Part shown: one piece after another, positions 57,466 to 64,000 of the stretch
Layout: every line of letters starts with the position of its first letter
How positions within the stretch are numbered: the first letter of the stretch is position 1
NCBI GenBank assembly: GCA_023381355.1
Contig: JAMCUL010000012.1
Span: 21,389 to 85,388 of the forward strand
DNA length: 64,000 bases
Direction: 5' to 3'
Source: Thermoplasmatota archaeon
Lineage (GTDB): Archaea > Thermoplasmatota > Thermoplasmata > Thermoplasmatales > Thermoplasmataceae
The notes under the pieces: model-generated
Told to the model about the DNA's origin: nothing
What the model saw: the letters and a program-made list of their open reading frames with translations, nothing else
The model's database searches: none
Program-made: the position numbers and the translations under genes

Positions 57466-58353
57466 ATGTTCGAGAGGATGAGAGCAGGATGGCGTCTGGC
57501 CAGATCTGTTAGAAAGAGTGTTTCAAAGGACAGGGGAGCTTACTTTTATCCCATTCTTTCAGGTGTTGTAGGGGTGGTAATAATGACTGCCACATTTATT
57601 GCACTATACCTGGAGGTCCCATTCAATTTTTCAAATGGAAATTATGTAATATATATAGCTGGCTTCTTAATCGCCTATGTGGTTGTATCATTCCTTTCCA
57701 TTGTATTTCTCATAGGGATGCTCATAGGGTATAGATCCGTTCTGGATGGGAATCCAGTCAGCATGAGGAAGTCACTTTCTAAGGCATGGGAATATAAGAA
57801 GCAGGCACTGGAATGGGCAATATTCTATTTTATTGTGACAATGATCATAAGGATGATCGAGAGAAGGTTCAGGGGAATCGCCACAGTTCTAATCGCAGCT
57901 GTTGCGTCTTATGCAATAGCCATCGCTACATTTTTTGCCATCCCTGTAATCCTGAAGAACAGAACCGGCCCAGTGGAAACAATAAAGGAGAGCACTTCAT
58001 TCATCGCAAGGAATTTTGGAAGGACGTTCGGTGGAATAATTTACGTTGATCTTTATACGCTCGTCTTCACACTTGGAGGGATCATCATCTTGATTCTTGA
58101 TTTCATGTTCCTTTTCCATGTATTTTCTTTAATTCTTGTGCTATCAGTGGCATCAGCAGGTATAATCCTGGTTGTGGCGGGTTTCATCTTGAATTTCACA
58201 TATACTAACATATTCAAATATGTGCTATACGACTACATGAATGGAGGAAAACTACCACCTGAGATCAGTGAGGAGGATGTTAAAAAGAGCATTAGGAGAA
58301 AGAGGAGAAGGAAATACTCAAATATGGAGTCCCAGGACTTCCCTTCAAATTAG
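57466..58353 (+). CDS. Multi-TM membrane protein (DUF6159-like)
   Basis: 296 aa, about six hydrophobic segments; IKESTSFIARNFGRTFGG. Confidence 0.7.
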   Translation: MFERMRAGWRLARSVRKSVSKDRGAYFYPILSGVVGVVIMTATFIALYLEVPFNFSNGNYVIYIAGFLIAYVVVSFLSIVFLIGMLIGYRSVLDGNPVSMRKSLSKAWEYKKQALEWAIFYFIVTMIIRMIERRFRGIATVLIAAVASYAIAIATFFAIPVILKNRTGPVETIKESTSFIARNFGRTFGGIIYVDLYTLVFTLGGIIILILDFMFLFHVFSLILVLSVASAGIILVVAGFILNFTYTNIFKYVLYDYMNGGKLPPEISEEDVKKSIRRKRRRKYSNMESQDFPSN

Positions 58354-58439
58354 TCATCCACCTCTCTTGATATGAGGCGTTTCAAAACTGGTGAAGGGAT
58401 TTTGACTTCATGATTCCCTGCAAATCACATCATTCATCA

Positions 58440-59120
58440 TCTTGAGATCATGATTGATATCAACAAGCATTCACTGATGCACCGCATATACAGTGGAAAC
58501 ATATCAAACAGTATGATCATGGAGAACATGGCCAAGGACCTCTGGGTCAATGGGTACACTCCAATAGTCATGACAAAGGGATTTCAGTTCATGCAAGAAT
58601 CAGTAAATTAATTCAACTGTGGGTTCAGTATCATATGCCGATTGTGCAAGACCATGTGACATAAAAAAGATAACGAATACAGTCGAAAGGAATGAAATAT
58701 ACGCGAAGGTTCACATAGCGAGGCACAAGGAAACTGAGGTGTACTGTAAAAACATTAAATACATGAATGGTAAATGATCACAGTGTTCAACCCATCCGTG
58801 GAGGCATTGAAGAAGGCACATTGCTATGAGTATTCATCTGATGAAAGGTGCCCCGGACCGCAGGCATGTAAGGGTGTGGCTGAAATCACATACTGAATAC
58901 CACATAAAGATGTATTACCCTGCATATACAGTACTGGCACATCTTGTTTATATCCTGATAGAGATTGACATCTCAGGCAGTGATGCACTCAGTATACTGA
59001 GATCAGGATACTGGGTATACCTGGAGGACAGGAAGAGTGACTTCAATTGAGGAAATAAGATTGCAGAAATAGCATTGCAGAAGAGGATAATGGGTGTAAT
59101 GATCAAAGACACCTAAAAAT
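58440..59120 (+). pseudogene. Degenerate DDE transposase (IS4/IS1634-like)
   Basis: Frame-broken pieces MIDINKHSLMHRIYSGNISNSMIMENMAKDLWVNGYTPIVMTKGFQF* and ...SDALSILRSGYWVYLEDRKSDFN* separated by stops and frame changes. Confidence 0.55.
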
Positions 59121-59203
59121 ATGGGTAATTATTATGGAGGCCTGTATAAAGCCAATAACTCAATTTATTTCAACTCTTTAACATATGATAATTGACCTGC
59201 AGT

Positions 59204-60181
59204 TCACTTATCTTTGATCACCATAACTTTCGAATAACCAAGCAGAATAAGAATTACACAGATTATTATTGCTGCCATATCACTTGGAATAGTTCTGTTG
59301 AAACTTCCACCAATCAACATTATAATAAGGATAATTGAGCTAAATCCCCAAAGCGATTTCCTATTCAAGTTTGATATGGTGTCAAACTTGTTGAAATATC
59401 GGAAGAGATATACCAGTAGAAGAAGCAGTGCTAGAGTTTCCGGGACCAGGATAATAGGAATGCGGTTTCCGAAAGTGAATGGAAGAATCATCCCGGCAGC
59501 AAATAGTATCAACACACCATTGCCTAATTGGTCACTCAATCTTTCCAATCTTCTGAATCTTGAGGATAGAGAATTTTTCCATGCTGCAAGTATCAGTATA
59601 AGAAGCAGCAAAACGATAAGAATAACTGGAAGAATTCCAGGTACTCTTCCAGCTGAAATGGACGCAACCATCAGGAAGTAATAAATCACTATGGTTACGG
59701 GTATCATTACCATATAGTCCCTTCGTGAGAGAATTGGATTCTTTAATCTTTGAGGCCATACAACATTGAGGATGAACAGAGTGGTTATGACTGTGATCAC
59801 TGCATGAAGCATCATCACATATATGGTCCAAGTAAGATTAAAGCCAAAAGCGGTGAGCCACAATTTATGTGTACTGGTCTCCTCCATTGTAAATATAGAT
59901 ATTCCTTCTTCAAGAGTTCCATAAAAAAGTCCTAAAATGTAAATTGTACCCAGTTTTAGAGTGTATCTCACAGAGATGTCTGCAATCATTGTCACCTGAA
60001 ACCCATAAAATGCGAGACCGATAAGGAAAGATACAGGATATTGCAATATTCCCTCGACACTTGTGGAACCGGTCAATATTTCGGCTCCAAAGAAACTTAG
60101 ACCTGCGATTAGCAGAACGGTGGCAGATGAAGAATAATGTGTCGGCTGTTTACTCATGGACATACTATCTGTATCGCTCAA
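59204..60181 (-). CDS. Hypothetical polytopic membrane protein
   Basis: 325 aa, roughly nine hydrophobic segments; no family recognised. Confidence 0.65.
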   Translation of the reverse strand: MSDTDSMSMSKQPTHYSSSATVLLIAGLSFFGAEILTGSTSVEGILQYPVSFLIGLAFYGFQVTMIADISVRYTLKLGTIYILGLFYGTLEEGISIFTMEETSTHKLWLTAFGFNLTWTIYVMMLHAVITVITTLFILNVVWPQRLKNPILSRRDYMVMIPVTIVIYYFLMVASISAGRVPGILPVILIVLLLLILILAAWKNSLSSRFRRLERLSDQLGNGVLILFAAGMILPFTFGNRIPIILVPETLALLLLLVYLFRYFNKFDTISNLNRKSLWGFSSIILIIMLIGGSFNRTIPSDMAAIIICVILILLGYSKVMVIKDK

Positions 60182-60550
60182 TTTCTTTCCAGAGTAGGAG
60201 TTAACATATATATATATTTCATAAATTGTTAATTGTAAGATTTTAAAAACTCAACATAGTGTAAATTGATGTTGGGATCACTACATCCCATGATGCCATA
60301 TGTTCGGGTTCGAATACACGTGTTTTTATTGGTTATTTCCTTCCTATGTATATTGCTGCTGTAAACGCTCATCGAAAAGTATCCAAAAAAGGCCATTGAT
60401 TATTTACCACCTCATGCGTTTTCAGTATGGAGATGGCAAATGCGTATTCATGGGAGGATTGGCACATGATTAGATCAATGAGGGAGCACATCATTAATGA
60501 TACCTTATTGTTGCGAACTTTTTATCTCTCATTTAGTTTTCTAAATTATT

Positions 60551-63367
60551 CTAATTCAGCAATCTTATCATACTAGCAACTTGTTTTTCATTTTGCTGGA
60601 TAGGTATAAAACTCACAGACTTCCCTACAAGATCTTGGATATCATTCTGGTTGATATATTCTGAAAACGAGTTTGGAAAGAATATAAATCCTTTTCCACT
60701 TGCTTCAATCACTCCAAATTTTCTTTCTTGCTTATAATATTTAATTAGACCTAACAACTCAAGGTCATTTTTAATCGTTTCATCAACTTCTAAGAGTTCT
60801 TTCTCCAAATTCTTGAACTTGTTCAAAAATTTTGAATTCGTTTGACAATAAGTATATCCTCTTCTTATAAGACCTTTAATGCTGCTTTTAGAAATTTGTC
60901 CAGCTTTTCCATAGAAAGCAACACTATAGTAAGTTGCTTCACACATTGTTTTTTCACTAGGCTGTAATGTAATATTACCAATAATCAATGGCTTCATTGC
61001 CATTTCAAAATATTCATTTCCCTCTTTTAAATTACCTGATTTGGAATAAGCTATTCCTAAATCAATTAGTATGGCAGCACGAAGTTTCGATAATTTTAAA
61101 TCACTAGGAGAAAGTTGCATGCCATCTAGAACGGTTTCTAAACCTCTATTTAGATTTTGGATTTCTCCTGTTACGTCTTTTCTATCTCGACATGCCTGAC
61201 TCTTTCTTCTAAAATTCTCTCCTAAAAATTGAAGAGTCATTACTTTATGGCGAATGTTTGGATATTTCTGTTCGGTCAATGCTTGTCTGAATTCAATTTC
61301 TGCTTTGTCGTACTCTCCGGTAATTGAGTAAACTCTTCCTAATTCATTATAAATTGGAAGATACTGAGGGTTTAACTCTTTAGCTTTCTGAAGAATCATT
61401 ACTGCTTCTTCGTGTCTCCTGGCAATGCTTAGCATCTTTCCGTATGAAAAGAAGACAAGAAAATTTTCCTGATCAAATTCGATAGCTTGTTTCATTTTGT
61501 CCAATGCCTGATGATGGAAACCCCTATAAAATTCGAATTTAGCGTATTCAGTAAGTGCATATGCAAAATGTGGAGATGCCTTAATAGCCTCTTTAAAGTA
61601 ATTCTCTGCTTCTTTAAATTCACCTTTAAGCTGGTAATTTTTTGCAGATTTTACGTTCAAGAACGCAATCCTGTCGCTCTCTGTTTTCACTCCAAATGAA
61701 ATGAGCGATTGCGCGTACCCACTTTTTGCTAATTCCTCTCCCTTGATTTGATCAATGAGGTGGTACTTATTATTTTGTAGTTGCATTAGTATCTTTTCTT
61801 CACTTTGAAGCTTTGTCTCCACGAATCCCATCGTTAAGTCAAGCATATAATAAACAGTTTCTGGTGAACCAGAATCTTCTACCACCTCGGATATTATTAG
61901 AGAACTCAAGTTAAGTTCCTTAATCGCATCATTAAGTTCATCGTCATCCAGCTTAGATATATTTGCAAGAATAGCCATTTTCATAGGTTTATTTTCGTAC
62001 ACAATCATACTGTACAAAACAATTTTTGAAGTGCTGGATAATAGCAAAAAGACATCGTTAAAGACAAAACTTGCAATGTCACTTGAACCTTCAAGAATTA
62101 CAGAAAATGCCTTATCAATATCTTTTCCCATGCACACCTGCCCTATAGACCACTTAATAAGCAAAGGATAGTTCTTAACTTTCCTACATAACTGCCTTAT
62201 AAAGTCTTCATTCATAGATACCAGATCAGGTTTATTTTTCTCTTTTGATATTGTCTTGAAAAGTTTTATTGCGTCTTTATCATTCATATTATTCAACTGG
62301 TAGCGACGCTCTATCTCTCCGAGTCCTTTTCTACTTGTCACAAGAACTTGACTTGGTCTTGGAATGTTTTTAATAAATTCTATTATAGCTTGATTTTTAT
62401 AGACTGTCTCTAAATTATCAACTACCAGAAGGACTCTATTTTTTTTAAATGCGTTGTAAATGAAGTTTCTATACGCATTAAAATCTACTTTGGCAGTATC
62501 TAAGGCTTCCTCCTGCTTTGCGTCTATGATACGAGAGATCTCTTTAGCGAATTGCATCTCACTTCTAATTCCAGTTTCCAATGGTAAAATTCCGGAATCA
62601 GTAAGCTTACTTTCTTTTGCACTAAACCACATAATTGCGGTGAACGGATTATCTGCAGCTAAAATAGTCTCGTGTGCAAGTTTTAGAGCAATTGCAGTTT
62701 TTCCCACTCCACCAGCACCTATTATTGTCAATATTCTATCTTCGTTTGAATAGATGAGCTTTTTAATATCTCTAATTTCCTTTTCTCTCCCGACAAATCC
62801 CCCATCTATATCGAAGTCCTCAAAGGGTAGGTTATTTGGGACGCTATATTCTTCATAGAAAGTTTGTGGTATATCTCCGGCGGATTTGTATTTCTCTAAC
62901 TCTATATACGTTACTATTTCTTTTGAGGCTGGTCCCTGAGAAACTATTAATATTTTTTCAATCAAACTTTGTAAATTTTCATAAGTGAAAGAAAGTTTTG
63001 CATGAGCTATTTTTCTTCTTAAAATATTAAGATCGTTCATAGTTAAATCAAATTTTTCTTTTTCTATATTTTGTCCAATAAACTCTTTAGAGTAGGAAAA
63101 AAAACTCCCATTTAATACTATGTTCTTTAAGTGAATAAGCGTAAGTTCGTCAAAATATTCTTCTATACTAACGTCATCCCTTAGTTCGGAAATCCGATCC
63201 AAATCTTCAGGTCCAAACATAGACTTAGGCACATGTTCTTTCCAAGATTTGCCGAAATTCAAAAGGAAGACTTCGTTAGCTAAAAAGAGACGAAACTCTT
63301 GTTCAAAGTTATTTATTAGGATATCGTACCCCCATTTCCTGTATAATTTAGTTTGATTATAAGTCAA
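60551..63367 (-). CDS. Predicted HEPN/Swt1-like - STAND NTPase (NB-ARC-like) - TPR - cold-shock-like-domain protein
   Basis: N-terminal helical domain with LRRKIAH (R-x4-H); Walker A GAGGVGKT; Walker B RVLLVVDNLE; TSR sensor; TPR-like repeats; C-terminal FGVIEASGKGFIFFPNSF...DLVGKSVSFIPI. Confidence 0.82.
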   Translation of the reverse strand: MTYNQTKLYRKWGYDILINNFEQEFRLFLANEVFLLNFGKSWKEHVPKSMFGPEDLDRISELRDDVSIEEYFDELTLIHLKNIVLNGSFFSYSKEFIGQNIEKEKFDLTMNDLNILRRKIAHAKLSFTYENLQSLIEKILIVSQGPASKEIVTYIELEKYKSAGDIPQTFYEEYSVPNNLPFEDFDIDGGFVGREKEIRDIKKLIYSNEDRILTIIGAGGVGKTAIALKLAHETILAADNPFTAIMWFSAKESKLTDSGILPLETGIRSEMQFAKEISRIIDAKQEEALDTAKVDFNAYRNFIYNAFKKNRVLLVVDNLETVYKNQAIIEFIKNIPRPSQVLVTSRKGLGEIERRYQLNNMNDKDAIKLFKTISKEKNKPDLVSMNEDFIRQLCRKVKNYPLLIKWSIGQVCMGKDIDKAFSVILEGSSDIASFVFNDVFLLLSSTSKIVLYSMIVYENKPMKMAILANISKLDDDELNDAIKELNLSSLIISEVVEDSGSPETVYYMLDLTMGFVETKLQSEEKILMQLQNNKYHLIDQIKGEELAKSGYAQSLISFGVKTESDRIAFLNVKSAKNYQLKGEFKEAENYFKEAIKASPHFAYALTEYAKFEFYRGFHHQALDKMKQAIEFDQENFLVFFSYGKMLSIARRHEEAVMILQKAKELNPQYLPIYNELGRVYSITGEYDKAEIEFRQALTEQKYPNIRHKVMTLQFLGENFRRKSQACRDRKDVTGEIQNLNRGLETVLDGMQLSPSDLKLSKLRAAILIDLGIAYSKSGNLKEGNEYFEMAMKPLIIGNITLQPSEKTMCEATYYSVAFYGKAGQISKSSIKGLIRRGYTYCQTNSKFLNKFKNLEKELLEVDETIKNDLELLGLIKYYKQERKFGVIEASGKGFIFFPNSFSEYINQNDIQDLVGKSVSFIPIQQNEKQVASMIRLLN

Positions 63368-63635
63368 TAAAATCCACCTAATTATTTAAGTATGAACTGA
63401 AATTAATATAAGAGTTTTTCTAATAACCCTCAAGGAAACGCCATAACATTTATTCATGGAACTCGCATGTTAAAGCGTGAGTGACCTGCTTGATCATGCA
63501 TTGAAGGAGAAATACATTTCAATGAAGATAAATGATCCCTTAACATTTGTAAAGAATGCGATAGATTATTCAACAAGGACACGAGATGCTATTCTTATAT
63601 GTAGGCAAAAGTAGAATATCAAAAAGCACATATTG

Positions 63636-63880
63636 TTAGGGATATGAAGGAAGGACAAGAAGATCAAAGGATAGTTTATTCACGAAGAAGAACAACAAGA
63701 CACTCTTCCAATACAAGATATATACAATTGTTAATGACAACATTCCTGTCCCAGTTACTGCCCTTGATCTCATTGCGATCATCTTCCTCTCCGTCAGTGC
63801 ATCGATCCGATCGATGAATTCTGTGCCCTTTTTGAGCATTGTGTATATGATCTCTATGAGTATGCGGGCTATTGTGTAAA
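63636..63880 (-). pseudogene. C-terminal remnant of an IS110-family-like transposase
   Basis: Reverse strand reads YTIARILIEIIYTMLKKGTEFIDRIDALTERKMIAMRSRA, like the IS110 C-terminal end (ARxLxxxIyxMLkkgxxf); no 5' part present. Confidence 0.45.
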
Positions 63881-63952
63881 CGCCGGTTCATAATTGTGCA
63901 TTTTCGCCGGAATAAAAGTGACCCCTATCGCCGGTTTAATTTTGACCCCTGT
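63881..63952. repeat. Three tandem 24-bp units beginning cgccgg (IS21-type terminal repeats)
   Basis: cgccggttcataattgtgcatttt / cgccggaataaaagtgacccctat / cgccggtttaattttgacccctgt at exact 24-bp spacing. Confidence 0.75.
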
Positions 63953-64000
63953 CCATGCCATGACAGTGGTCTGAGTTGTACGGTCTGGAGGTGTGGAGAA
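63881..64000 (+). mobile_element. End of an IS21-like insertion sequence, continuing beyond the window
   Basis: Terminal multiple repeats followed by a possible IstA start (TTG 63976: LYGLEVWR...). Confidence 0.5.

Noticed and set aside
60301-60320. tRNA T-arm-like string tgttcgggttcgaatacacg, a possible attachment-site remnant
   Set aside because: The flanks of the TTCGAAT loop do not pair and no tRNA body is present.

Overview
This window looks like a chromosomal segment of a Thermoplasmata-type (thermoacidophile-like) archaeon; the taxonomy is inferred from protein resemblance and gene order. Most of it is dense housekeeping DNA: the distal spc ribosomal operon (L6-L32e-L19e-L18-S5-L30-L15-secY-adk-DUF106-cmk-cbf5), LSm/L37e/purF, L44e/S27e/aIF2alpha/Nop10, a P-type H+-ATPase, Topo VI, trehalose synthesis, the RNA polymerase H-B-A'-A''-NusA operon, aIF1A/RIO1/KH, heme genes hemL-hemC-hemD, AspRS, NfeD, a ROK kinase, a DEAD-box helicase, a methylcitrate cluster, a JAMM/NAD kinase/IMPase cluster, and S13-S4-S11-rpoD. 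There are two tRNA genes: Lys(TTT) and a probable initiator Met(CAT). From about 58.35 kb to the end the character changes to AT-rich accessory DNA with decayed transposases, an orphan membrane protein, a large HEPN-STAND-TPR-CSD protein that is the best candidate for an undescribed defence system, and the end of an IS21-like element. The other standout is a set of three tandem, diverged ~112-aa modules straddling the A'/A'' split of the RNA polymerase largest subunit. Coordinates were read by hand and some start codons are uncertain. No CRISPR array or rRNA gene was seen.
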